A stretch of 64,000 nucleotides of DNA, taken from positions 1 to 64,000 of the forward strand of contig CAZTNW010000002.1 in assembly GCA_964614945.1 (NCBI GenBank). Reading direction: 5' to 3'. The notes beneath the pieces were generated by a model that searched no databases, was not told where the DNA came from, and was given only the letters and a program-made list of their open reading frames with translations. Below, piece by piece: positions 41,130 through 49,507 of this stretch (position 1 is its first letter; each line of letters starts with the position of its first letter). Origin of the DNA: CAZTNW01 sp964614945. GTDB taxonomy: Bacteria; Caldisericota; JANLFM01. The position numbers were made by a program, and so were the translations under genes.

Positions 41130-42209
41130 ATGAACGAGAGAATGATCAAGAATTTATGCGAGATGGTGAGTATCTCCAGCGAGTCCGGCGAGGAACAGGA
41201 GTTCATCAAGTATTTAGCCGAGAAATTGAGCAAAGAGCTAAACGCTCAATGCCAGACCGATTCCTATGGAAACCTGATCGCAAAAATCCCTGCCAGGAAT
41301 TGCCAGGGCCGGGAACCGCTGATGCTCGCCGCCCATGCCGACACAGTCAAGCCCGGCAAAGGGATTAAGCCGGTCGTAAAAGATGGGGTGGTTTATACGA
41401 GCGGAGACACCGTCCTCGGCGCCGACTGCAAGGCCGGGATCGCGGAAATATTCGAGGCGATCCAGAGCGCGGACAAGCATCCGCCATTGGAAATAGTGAT
41501 CACCAGAGAAGAAGAGATCGGATTCGGCGGGGCGAAGGAGCTGGACTTTTCCCTGATTCAGGCCAAAAAGGGCTTCCTCGTGGATATGGATGCACTCGAC
41601 GTGATCGTCATCGGCGGTCCCTCTCACATGCTCATTGACGTGGAGATCACAGGCAAGGCCGCTCACGCCGGGATGGAACCTGAGAAGGGAATCTCGGCTG
41701 TCAAGGCAGCGAGCTATGCCATCTCCATCATCAAGGACGGGCGCGTCGACCACGAGACCACTGCCAACGTGGGCATCATTCAGGGGGGGCTGATCCGTAA
41801 CGGTGTGCCGGAAAAGGTGACGATCAAATCGGAAGTGCGCAGCCTGAATCATGAGAAATGCATCCAGCTAAGCAATACTATTAAGGAGGTTTATGAAGTG
41901 GCCGCCCGCTCCATGGGCGCAAAAGCCGAGGTCAGATTGAATCTTGCTTACAAAGCGACTAGGATTGCCGATAACTCCCCTGGAGTCCAAATCGCCAAGG
42001 AAGCGCTGGAGAGCATAGGTATCCAGTCGAAAATAATGGTTATTACCGGTGGTCTGGAGTCCGCGATCTATAATGAGAAGGGCATCGAGACGATCCCTCT
42101 GGGTAACGGGGTAAAGGCCGAACACTCCTCTTCTGAGAATATCTCCTCGGAAGATATGGAAAAAGTCGTGAGAGTCCTGCACTTCATTTTCAACAGATTC
42201 TGCTCATAG
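41130..42209 (+). CDS. M20-family metallopeptidase (PepT-like)
   Basis: A 359-residue di-zinc peptidase or amidohydrolase. Predicted metal and catalytic residues: H69 and D71 in 'AAHADTV', D99 in 'VLGADCKAG', glutamates in 'TREEEIGFGGAKELD' (about 127-129), D152/D154 in 'LVDMDALD' and the late histidine in 'KAEHSSSENIS'. The inserted dimerisation domain ('GKAAHAGMEPEKGISAVKAA') is present. It most resembles the peptidase-T-like subgroup that trims short peptides, but M20 members also cleave N-acyl and N-carbamoyl amino acids, which would fit the hydantoinase-like genes downstream. The start ATG 41130 has GGCGGAGGAG upstream. Confidence 0.85.
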   Translation: MNERMIKNLCEMVSISSESGEEQEFIKYLAEKLSKELNAQCQTDSYGNLIAKIPARNCQGREPLMLAAHADTVKPGKGIKPVVKDGVVYTSGDTVLGADCKAGIAEIFEAIQSADKHPPLEIVITREEEIGFGGAKELDFSLIQAKKGFLVDMDALDVIVIGGPSHMLIDVEITGKAAHAGMEPEKGISAVKAASYAISIIKDGRVDHETTANVGIIQGGLIRNGVPEKVTIKSEVRSLNHEKCIQLSNTIKEVYEVAARSMGAKAEVRLNLAYKATRIADNSPGVQIAKEALESIGIQSKIMVITGGLESAIYNEKGIETIPLGNGVKAEHSSSENISSEDMEKVVRVLHFIFNRFCS

Positions 42210-42221
42210 GAGAAGGGTTAA

Positions 42222-42737
42222 TTGGATACGTGGCAAGCAATTCAGAGCCGCAGGAGTGTCAGGTCTTTCAAGGCAGAGCCCTTATCGGAAGATTTGCTAA
42301 AAAAGCTTGTTCTCGATGCCGCAGTTTGGGCTCCTTCCGGGGGTAATGCCCAAACCTGGAGGTTCATCATCGTCAATGACCCTGAGATCATGAATAAAAT
42401 AAAAATGGTCAGTCCGGGCCTTCTGGGCAACCCTCCCGCGGTGATCGCTATCTGTCAGGACCTTAAAGAGGCGAAGAGAAAAGGGAACGATCTCGGAGAA
42501 AAAATGCTGACCGTGATGGACACCTCTATGGCGGCGCAAAATATCATGCTGGCGGCACACGCCGAGGGGTTGGGCACCTGCGCTATCGCCTCCTTTCACC
42601 CTGCCGCTACTCAGCAAATCCTCGGCTTGCCGGAGCACATTACCCCCCAACTCTTGATCTCGATCGGCGTGCCCCGGACAAACCCCGTTGCTCCCAAGAG
42701 AAACACGGAAGTGCTGTGGATCAATGAATACCACTAA
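42222..42737 (+). CDS. Nitroreductase-family flavoprotein
   Basis: A 171-residue FMN-dependent oxidoreductase. The N-terminal 'AIQSRRSVRSFKAEPL' and 'AVWAPSGGNAQTWRFIIV' bind FMN phosphate and ring. The later 'MAAQNIMLAAHAEGLGTCAI' and 'LISIGVP' complete the fold. Members use NAD(P)H to reduce nitro groups, quinones or enones, or act as ene-reductases; the substrate is unknown. It starts at TTG 42222 after AGGAGAAGGG. The last 14 bases overlap the next small gene, implying linked function. Confidence 0.88.
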   Translation: MDTWQAIQSRRSVRSFKAEPLSEDLLKKLVLDAAVWAPSGGNAQTWRFIIVNDPEIMNKIKMVSPGLLGNPPAVIAICQDLKEAKRKGNDLGEKMLTVMDTSMAAQNIMLAAHAEGLGTCAIASFHPAATQQILGLPEHITPQLLISIGVPRTNPVAPKRNTEVLWINEYH

Positions 42738-43014
42738 TCAGGAAAGGGAGTTTTTCGAGTTAGTCTGCTACATGGCCACCAGTGCACGCAACCTGGTCCG
42801 CGAGACCAGGTTGTACGGGCCTTTCCGTCTGGTGGATTCCATCAGCCGCCTGGTGGATGTTTTGAACGAGATGGGCTCAAGCAGCGAAAGACTGCGAAAA
42901 GTCCAGGAGAAAATCGAAGCAGGTAAATATACAGTGATGGAGGACGAGGAGACTTTTACAGCCTTTCTTGAGGAGCTGGTGATGTCCCTTGTTCCCCTGA
43001 TGGAAAAAGGCTAA
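42724..43014 (+). CDS. Small helical protein, DUF6092-like
   Basis: A 96-residue alpha-helical protein. The segment 'FELVCYMATSARNLVRETRL' followed by 'YGPFRLVDSISRLVDVLNEM' resembles the family recalled as DUF6092; no function is known. The start is set at ATG 42724 within the end of the nitroreductase gene; the longer frame begins within nitroreductase coding sequence. Coupled translation suggests it works with, or modulates, the flavoprotein. No metal or catalytic motif is evident. Confidence 0.6.
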   Translation: MNTTNQEREFFELVCYMATSARNLVRETRLYGPFRLVDSISRLVDVLNEMGSSSERLRKVQEKIEAGKYTVMEDEETFTAFLEELVMSLVPLMEKG

Positions 43015-43122
43015 GGGCTCCTTAGCACTCGTTTTAGAGAAAAGAGGAGGTGAAGAGAGGCTCATCAGAAAAGTGGATAAAGAGTAAGGAAAGATAGACC
43101 AGATATTCTAAAGGAGGAGAGG

Positions 43123-44847
43123 ATGAAAGGTTTGTTAAAAAAGGTCTTAAGTATTGCGCTCGTGGCAGGGTTGCTCTTTTCGCTGCCCTTGATTTCCTCA
43201 TGTGCCGGCCCTTCAACCCCTACCGCTACACCCACTACTCCCACGACCTCGGCCTCGCCTACGCCATCGCCCACACCCACGGCGCAGAAAGAGAAGATCA
43301 TCCGCCAGACACAGTCCTGGCCCTGCTACATAGACCCGGCGGTGGGCTCAGATTACGCGAGCTCCACTGTCATATGCAACATCTACGACAGTCTCGTTTT
43401 TCCCCTGCGCGATGGTTCTGTAGCCCCATCAGTGGCGAAAAGCTGGCAGGTCACTCCGGACGGACTGACCTACACATTCGACCTCGTGAAAGGCATCAAG
43501 TTCCATAACGGGGATGAATTGACCGCTGAAGACGTCGTCTTCAGCATGGAAAGGATTATGACCATCGGCGAGGGCTATGGCTACCTCTTCACCACGACCG
43601 TGAAGGAGATCAAGGCGCTCGATCCATACAAAATCCAAATCGCCCTCAAGCAGACCTTCGGCCCGTTCCTTCCTTCTCTCTGCCGCCTCTACATTTTGAA
43701 CAAGAAACAGGTCATGGCCAACAAGAAGGCTGACGGACCGTACGGAGAAATGGGAGACTACGGCAAGGACTGGTTGGTCACCCATGATGCCGGTTCCGGC
43801 CCCTATAAAGTGAAAGAGGCGAGGACCGAGGAGTACTACACCTGCGAAAAGTTCGCGAATTACTGGGCCGGTTGGGATAAGTATCCCGATGCTCCCGAAC
43901 TCTTCACCCAGATCGGCACTACTGAGCCGGTCACGGTTCGCACTTTGATGGCCCGCCGCGAGCTGGAGGTCTCCGACCAGTGGCAGACGAACGAGGCCCT
44001 AACCTCCCTCGAGCAGATTCCTGGGATCGAGATCGCCACCGTCTACGCCGGCTCAGTGCTGAACATCACCATGAACACGAAGAAGCCCCCCACGGACGAC
44101 CTCCACTTCCGTCGAGCTCTGGCCTATTGCCTCGATTATGAGACCGTCTGCAACAAGCTCTTCCCCGGTTGCAAGCAGGCGAAGGGTCCTGTAGCCGCCG
44201 TGACACCGGGTCACAACCCCGACCTCTTCCAGTTCACCCAGGATTTCGCCAAGGCAGAGGAGGAGATCAAACAATCCAAGTACTATGGTCAGCTCGATCA
44301 GTACCCCTTTGAGCTCCACTGGATCTCCGAGGTGCCCGATGAGGAAAAGATCGCCCTCATGCTCCAGGCTAATGCCGCCAAGGTCGGGATCAAGATCAAC
44401 GTAACCAAGACGCCCTGGATCTCCAACATCGACAACTGTGCCCAGATGGAGACCACCCCCAACGGGATCGTCGTCTTTGTAGCTCCGCATTACGCCGAAG
44501 CCGGATCGATGTTAGAATCACGCTATCACTCTCGTTCCGCCGGAACCTGGGAGCAGGGGGAATGGCTGCAGGATTCCGAGATTGACGCTCTGATCGAAGA
44601 TGCGATCGCCACAATCGACCAGAAAGAGCGCTTCCAGAAATACTATGATATCCAGGAGAAGCTCGTGGAGCTGTGCCCCACCCTCTTCATCTTCGACCAG
44701 GCGCAAAAACAGGCCATCCAGAACGACTACGTCGTCTTCCCCTCCTGGGAGGAGATTAAAGCCGGTCGGCCTTCTCATCCCGTCATGGGCTACGACTTCT
44801 ACTTCCGTGAGTTCAAAGTATTCCCGGATAAGATCCCCGCGTCCTGA
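43123..44847 (+). CDS. Family-5 substrate-binding lipoprotein of an ABC importer, copy 1
   Basis: A 574-residue extracytoplasmic solute receptor anchored by the lipobox 'PLISSC' (C27), followed by a Thr/Pro/Ser linker. The SBP_bac_5 core includes 'VAPSVAKSWQVTPDGLTYTF', 'GIKFHNGDELTAEDVVFSME' and 'HFRRALAYCLDYETV', typical of dipeptide, oligopeptide or nickel receptors. It delivers ligand to the DppBCDF-type transporter at 47.5-51.5 kb. A paralogue lies at 45748. A 103-base block (43703-43805) is identical in both. It has a strong AAAGGAGGAGAGG site. A 32-base palindrome follows the stop. Confidence 0.9.
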   Translation: MKGLLKKVLSIALVAGLLFSLPLISSCAGPSTPTATPTTPTTSASPTPSPTPTAQKEKIIRQTQSWPCYIDPAVGSDYASSTVICNIYDSLVFPLRDGSVAPSVAKSWQVTPDGLTYTFDLVKGIKFHNGDELTAEDVVFSMERIMTIGEGYGYLFTTTVKEIKALDPYKIQIALKQTFGPFLPSLCRLYILNKKQVMANKKADGPYGEMGDYGKDWLVTHDAGSGPYKVKEARTEEYYTCEKFANYWAGWDKYPDAPELFTQIGTTEPVTVRTLMARRELEVSDQWQTNEALTSLEQIPGIEIATVYAGSVLNITMNTKKPPTDDLHFRRALAYCLDYETVCNKLFPGCKQAKGPVAAVTPGHNPDLFQFTQDFAKAEEEIKQSKYYGQLDQYPFELHWISEVPDEEKIALMLQANAAKVGIKINVTKTPWISNIDNCAQMETTPNGIVVFVAPHYAEAGSMLESRYHSRSAGTWEQGEWLQDSEIDALIEDAIATIDQKERFQKYYDIQEKLVELCPTLFIFDQAQKQAIQNDYVVFPSWEEIKAGRPSHPVMGYDFYFREFKVFPDKIPAS

Positions 44848-44872
44848 CGAATAAGCAATTACAGAGAGTACT

Positions 44873-44904
44873 CGGTGGGGAAGGGCGATCGCCCTTCCCC
44901 ACCG
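44873..44904. terminator. Hairpin after the first binding-protein gene
   Basis: A perfect 16+16 palindrome (CGGTGGGGAAGGGCGA and its complement) 25 bases after the stop, without a T-tract. Such stems often protect the 3' end of binding-protein mRNA and reduce downstream transcription. Confidence 0.6.
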
Positions 44905-44927
44905 ATAAAATCAGGAAAAGGAGAGCC

Positions 44928-45641
44928 ATGCAAAAGAAAATCAAAGTGATCGTCCCTGTCTCAACCGAGATCTGGAATGAGCCGACTCTGAAAGAGATGC
45001 AGAAATACAAAGATTCCGAGACCTCGATCGACATCGTCAGCCTCAAGAAGGGGCCGGAGTCAATTGAAGATTCCTATGATGAAGCCTGGTCCGCATTTCC
45101 GACAATACAGGAAGTCCTGAAAGCAGAGAAAGAGGGCTACGACGGCCTGATTATATATTGTTACGGAGACCCTGCCCTGCGCGCAGCGAAGGAAGCGGTA
45201 AAGATTCCCATCGTTGGATTGGGAGAGAGCAGCGCCACCTTCGCTTCCTTATTGGGGCACAAGTTCGGCATCGTGACCGCCGGCCCCCCGGAGTCAGGGT
45301 CCTATCTCATGGATAACTTGAAGATATATGAGTTGGATCACAAATGCGTGGGTGTCGCGTCAGTGGGGATTCCTGTTCTCGATTTGAAGGAAGGGGACAA
45401 GGAAGAGGAAAGGTTGCTCATCAAAATCGGGGACGAGATGATCAAAAAGGGAGCAGAGGTACTCATCTTAGGATGTGGTAGTATGCTCGGGGTCGCGGAG
45501 ACTGCCTCGCGCAAACTTGGCGTACCGATCATTATTCCTGCTGCCGCCGCGCTCAAGCTCTGCGAAGCCATGATCTCTATGGGAGTGGCCCAGAGCAAAA
45601 AAGCCTTTTATCCGCCCGCAGAAAAGAAGCGGACGATGTAA
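44928..45641 (+). CDS. Asp/Glu/hydantoin racemase family protein, copy A
   Basis: A 237-residue cytoplasmic enzyme of the cofactor-independent racemase family. Two catalytic-type cysteines are present: C78 in 'IIYCYGDPALRAAKE' (like the CxGDPG motif of hydantoin racemases) and C183 in 'VLILGCGSMLGVA'. It would invert the C-alpha centre of an amino acid, hydantoin or related ring. It lies between the two binding-protein genes, has an AAAGGAGAG site and is only distantly similar to the pair at 51556/52345. The substrate is unproven. Confidence 0.82.
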   Translation: MQKKIKVIVPVSTEIWNEPTLKEMQKYKDSETSIDIVSLKKGPESIEDSYDEAWSAFPTIQEVLKAEKEGYDGLIIYCYGDPALRAAKEAVKIPIVGLGESSATFASLLGHKFGIVTAGPPESGSYLMDNLKIYELDHKCVGVASVGIPVLDLKEGDKEEERLLIKIGDEMIKKGAEVLILGCGSMLGVAETASRKLGVPIIIPAAAALKLCEAMISMGVAQSKKAFYPPAEKKRTM

Positions 45642-45747
45642 ATTAAATTTAACAGGGAAAGGGGATGAAAAAGACAATCATCTTTAGCTTTGGAAGACTT
45701 TGGGGGACGAGGAATATTACAGTTTTTTGAGACAAAAGGAGGAGCAG

Positions 45748-47484
45748 ATGAGTAAAGGAACCCCTAAGGCTTTAAGGGTCATTAGAATCAAGCTGGCGGC
45801 AGTGCTGGCCCTGGCTTTAGTTTTCGCCCTGCTGGTGTCTTGTGCACCGTCTCAACCCAGCACACCTACGAGCAGCTCTCCTACTAGTTCTTCCTCTCCC
45901 ACGCCTACTTCGACAACACCCCCCAAGGAGAAGATCGTACGGGTTGTGCAGTCCTGGCCCTGCTACATCGATCCGGCCGTGGGACAGGATAATGTCGCCG
46001 CCATCGCTCACACCAATCTCTATGACCAGCTGGTCAAGATAAACGAGAAAGGGGAGGTAGCGCCTAAGGTCGCCAGAAGCTGGGATTTCGACGCCGCTTC
46101 CAATACCTATACTTTCCATTTGGAAAAGGGGATCAAATTCCACAATGGCGACATCCTAACTGCAAAAGACGCACTTTTCAGCATGAAGCGTCTGATGACT
46201 ATCGGCGAGGGATGGGCTTTCCTTTTCAAGAGGGTGATCGGGGAATACAGTGCCCCTGACGCGGAGACGTTCGTGGTCACCTTGAAGGAAAATTACGGCC
46301 CCTTCCTCTCCACCTTGATCCATTTTTCCATCCTGAACGAGAAACAGGTCATGGCCAACAAGAAGGCTGACGGACCGTACGGAGAAATGGGAGACTACGG
46401 CAAGGACTGGTTGGTCACCCATGATGCCGGTTCCGGCCCCTACATGGTCAAGGCGATGAAAACCGAGGAGTACCTCTACGCCGTTCGTGTCCCTGACTAT
46501 TGGGGCGGATGGGACGAGAATGCCCCGGATTCTTTCAAGCTGATCGGCACGACGGAGCCGGTTACCGTTCGCACACTGATGAACAGGAAAGAGATTGAGA
46601 TCACGGATGAGTGGCAACCCACGGAGAATTACAAGGCCATGAAGGACATCCCTGGTGTAGATGTAGCCAATTTCCTCGCCGGGGGTGTGCTCTACCTCTC
46701 CCTCAACTCCGCCAAGCCGCCGCTTGACGACGTGCATTTCCGTCGGGCCTTGCTGCACCTCTTTGATTACAAGACCTGCCACGAAAAGATTTATCCTGAG
46801 GCCAAGCGTACGAACAGTCCGATTGGCTCAGCCCTTCCTGGATGGGATTCGACAATGCCTCTTTTAGAAAGGGATCTGGAAAAAGCCAAGGCTGAGCTCG
46901 CTCAATCTCCCTACGCGGATAAGCTGGACCAGTATCCTGTCGAATTCGCCTGGGTTTCAGAGGTGCCTGATGAGGAAAAAGTCGCCCTTCTTATGCAGAG
47001 CAACGCGGCCGATATTGGGATCAAAATAGAGGTCACCAAGAACCCTTGGCTTACAATGGTTGACCGGGCCGCGAGCCCCGACTCCTGTCCCCACATCTTC
47101 ACCGAGATTAAGACGAGCATTCCTTATCCGGAGGCCGGAGCCCTGCTCGAAGAGGGATATCATTCTGCTGGAAGAGGGACTTTCGCCAATGTTCACTGGT
47201 TCACAGACGAGATTCAAAGCGAACTCGACAGACTTCTGGCCGATGCCCTTGGCACAATGAACAATGAAGAGCGGTACGCGAAATACAGGGAACTAAGCCA
47301 GAAGCTCATCGATCTCGCCCCCGACATCTGGGCGGTGGAGCTCCCGCAGAGACACGCCTATCATGCCGATTATCTAATCTGGCCTGATGCTGACGCAGCC
47401 AAGGCTGGCAAGGCGATCAACATCATGCCCGGGCACAGGATGTACTTCAAGAATATGAAGTTCATCCCGGAGAAAATGCCATAA
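45748..47484 (+). CDS. Family-5 substrate-binding lipoprotein of an ABC importer, copy 2
   Basis: A 578-residue paralogue of the receptor at 43123, with lipobox 'ALLVSC' (C32) and a Ser/Thr/Pro linker. The start is ATG 45748 after AAAGGAGG; the open frame begins 16 codons earlier without a signal-like sequence. Core motifs are 'GIKFHNGDILTAKDALFSMK' and 'HFRRALLHLFDYKTC'. The two receptors differ through most of the binding pocket, suggesting related but distinct ligands feeding one transporter, apart from a 103-base block identical in DNA (46340-46442). It is followed by a strong hairpin and then the permease genes. Confidence 0.9.
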   Translation: MSKGTPKALRVIRIKLAAVLALALVFALLVSCAPSQPSTPTSSSPTSSSSPTPTSTTPPKEKIVRVVQSWPCYIDPAVGQDNVAAIAHTNLYDQLVKINEKGEVAPKVARSWDFDAASNTYTFHLEKGIKFHNGDILTAKDALFSMKRLMTIGEGWAFLFKRVIGEYSAPDAETFVVTLKENYGPFLSTLIHFSILNEKQVMANKKADGPYGEMGDYGKDWLVTHDAGSGPYMVKAMKTEEYLYAVRVPDYWGGWDENAPDSFKLIGTTEPVTVRTLMNRKEIEITDEWQPTENYKAMKDIPGVDVANFLAGGVLYLSLNSAKPPLDDVHFRRALLHLFDYKTCHEKIYPEAKRTNSPIGSALPGWDSTMPLLERDLEKAKAELAQSPYADKLDQYPVEFAWVSEVPDEEKVALLMQSNAADIGIKIEVTKNPWLTMVDRAASPDSCPHIFTEIKTSIPYPEAGALLEEGYHSAGRGTFANVHWFTDEIQSELDRLLADALGTMNNEERYAKYRELSQKLIDLAPDIWAVELPQRHAYHADYLIWPDADAAKAGKAINIMPGHRMYFKNMKFIPEKMP

Positions 47485-47502
47485 GCGTTTAAGTATTTGA
47501 GC

Positions 47503-47537
47503 TTTAAGGAGGGGGCAATTAAAGCCCCCTCCTTAAA
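47503..47537 (+). terminator. Hairpin between the binding protein and permease genes
   Basis: TTTAAGGAGGGGGC and GCCCCCTCCTTAAA form a 14-base stem with loop AATTAAA. It is followed by A residues and a GGAG site for the permease. It probably acts as an mRNA stabiliser or partial attenuator giving more receptor than membrane subunits. Confidence 0.6.
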
Positions 47538-47551
47538 AAAAGGAGAAGGTT

Positions 47552-48580
47552 ATGAAACTTGGCCCATTTTTACTTCGGAGAATCCTCCTTTCTATATTCG
47601 TGCTATTCGGCATTTCGGTCCTGATCTTCGTGATCGCCAGGGTAGTACCCGGAGACCCCGCACGCATGGCATTGGGACCAAGGGCCCCCCAGGAGGTGGT
47701 GGACAGACTCAGGCAGGAAATGTATCTGGACAAATCCCTGCCCGAGCAATATTACTACTGGATTAAAGGCGTCCTGACCGGAGACTTTGGCAGGTCACTC
47801 TTTACAAAGCGGGCGGTGATCGAGGATATCAAGGAGTACCTGCCCGCTACGATGGAGCTGGCCTTGCTTTCAGGAATACTGATGGTCATCTTTGCCATTA
47901 TCCTGGGCTCGCTGGCGGCGCGTTACAGGGACACCTGGGTGGATACTCTAATTCGCACCATGGCCTATTTTGGCGTGGCCTTACCGGCCTTCGTAGTCGC
48001 CGTGCTTTTTTTGCTTCTTTTCGGCTACGTGTGGCCCATCCTGCCGGCATTAGGCAGGATCAGTGTGGGAGTCACGCCGCCGCCGACCATTACTGGGATG
48101 CTGACCTTGGACAGCCTGCTTACGGGAAATTTTGTCGCATTCTGGGATTCCTTCAAGCACCTCCTCCTCCCTGGGCTTGCACTTGCCCTGGGGAGCATCT
48201 TTCAGGAGGCCCGGATAACCCGTTCCAGCATGGTTGATAATCTGCATAAGGATTTCCTTCTCGCCGAGAGAGGCTACGGCATACCTGAGCGCACGATCAT
48301 GCTCAAATATTTGCTGAAGCCCTCACTGATCCCCACTGTCTCAGTCATGGGGTTAGACTTCGCCTCCCTTCTGGGCAACGCCTTCCTCGTGGAATTGATC
48401 TTCAACTGGCCGGGGATTTCTCGTTACGGCATCAATGCCATGCTGCGCAAGGACCTTAATGCAATCTCCGCGGTGATCGTGGTATTTGGCTTGGTCTTCG
48501 TCGTCGTGAACATCGTCGTGGATATCATCGTCGCCTACCTGGACCCCCGTATTCGCTTAGGCGGCGTAAAGGGGACATGA
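47552..48580 (+). CDS. ABC importer permease, DppB type
   Basis: A 342-residue inner-membrane subunit of the peptide/nickel family with six helices. The N-terminal 'RRILLSIFVLFGISVLIFVI' and 'RVVPGDPARMALG' are typical, and the cytoplasmic coupling loop is 'DFLLAERGYGIPERTIMLKY' (the EAA-type motif). The C-terminus 'YLDPRIRLGG' is the family ending. It is coupled to the second permease by an ATGA-type overlap. It should form the channel with the protein at 48577. Confidence 0.93.
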   Translation: MKLGPFLLRRILLSIFVLFGISVLIFVIARVVPGDPARMALGPRAPQEVVDRLRQEMYLDKSLPEQYYYWIKGVLTGDFGRSLFTKRAVIEDIKEYLPATMELALLSGILMVIFAIILGSLAARYRDTWVDTLIRTMAYFGVALPAFVVAVLFLLLFGYVWPILPALGRISVGVTPPPTITGMLTLDSLLTGNFVAFWDSFKHLLLPGLALALGSIFQEARITRSSMVDNLHKDFLLAERGYGIPERTIMLKYLLKPSLIPTVSVMGLDFASLLGNAFLVELIFNWPGISRYGINAMLRKDLNAISAVIVVFGLVFVVVNIVVDIIVAYLDPRIRLGGVKGT

Positions 48581-49503
48581 AAATGGCTAATAATCCAAAC
48601 AACGGTTCTGTAAGCCTGGAGGCCGCCCAAGCTCCATCGATAGCTGCTAGGATTAAAGAAGGCATGCGCAAGAACTGGTACAAGTTCTCACGCAATAAGC
48701 TTTCGGTGGTCGGTCTCGTCATTGTAGTTCTAGTGATCCTCCTGGCAATTTTCGCCCCCTGGGTCACTCCCTATCCGGAGCATGCCGGAGCTTTCGTGGA
48801 TTACGACAACGCCGGCCTCGCTCCTTCCGGAACATACCTTCTCGGAAGTGATATTTTCGGCAGGGATATACTTACCCGCATCATCTACTCCTTCCGCGGA
48901 GCTCTGATCATGTCGATCGTCGTTCTCGGCCTCGCTGTCCCGCCCGGGGTGATCCTGGGGCTTCTGGCCGGCTACTTCAAGAATACCTGGATAGACACCC
49001 TGATCATGCGTATCACCGACATCTTCCTCGCACTCCCGCCCCTGATTCTCGCCCTGGCCATCGCTTCCGTGCTTGAGCCGAATCTGATGAACTCCATGAT
49101 CGCCGTCACCTTAATGTGGTGGCCCTGGTACACCCGTTTAGTCTACGGGATGGCCTCTTCTTGGAGGAATGAATATTTTGTCATCGCCGCGGAGTTGACC
49201 GGAACGAGCAAGTTCCACATCCTCTTCCGCGAGATTCTGCCCAACTGCCTCTCCCCTGTCTTCACCAAGATGGCCCTCGATGTCGGCTGGGTAATTCTAA
49301 TCGGCGCCTCCCTGAGTTTCGTGGGACTAGGAGAGCAACCGCCCACGCCTGCTTTAGGACAAATGGTCTCTGACGGGGCCAAATATATGCCGGACCTCTG
49401 GTGGATGACTATCTTTCCCGCTCTAGCCATAGTCATTATCATCCTCGGTTTCAATCTGATGGGCGACGGAATCCGAGACATGTTAGAGACAAGGATGGGC
49501 TGA
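48577..49503 (+). CDS. ABC importer permease, DppC type
   Basis: A 308-residue second channel subunit with six helices. The N-terminal cytoplasmic region 'WYKFSRNKLSVVGLVIVVLV' and 'LLGSDIFGRDILTRIIYSFR' are DppC signatures; the coupling loop is 'YFVIAAELTGTSKFHILFRE' followed by 'ILPN'. The C-terminal 'LGFNLMGDGIRDMLETRM' is canonical. The ATG overlaps the previous gene. Together with the protein at 47552 and the two ATPases it makes a complete importer. Confidence 0.93.
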   Translation: MKMANNPNNGSVSLEAAQAPSIAARIKEGMRKNWYKFSRNKLSVVGLVIVVLVILLAIFAPWVTPYPEHAGAFVDYDNAGLAPSGTYLLGSDIFGRDILTRIIYSFRGALIMSIVVLGLAVPPGVILGLLAGYFKNTWIDTLIMRITDIFLALPPLILALAIASVLEPNLMNSMIAVTLMWWPWYTRLVYGMASSWRNEYFVIAAELTGTSKFHILFREILPNCLSPVFTKMALDVGWVILIGASLSFVGLGEQPPTPALGQMVSDGAKYMPDLWWMTIFPALAIVIIILGFNLMGDGIRDMLETRMG

Positions 49504-49507
49504 CGAA

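Noticed and set aside
45665..45730. 21-codon frame after GGAAAGGGG between racemase A and receptor 2
   Set aside because: Has a decent ribosome-binding site and could be a leader peptide, but it is too short and without regulatory codon runs or hairpins to support it.
46156..46782. 208-codon minus-strand frame antisense to receptor 2
   Set aside because: Its sequence simply mirrors the conserved receptor DNA, and the same shadow peptide appears antisense to receptor 1.
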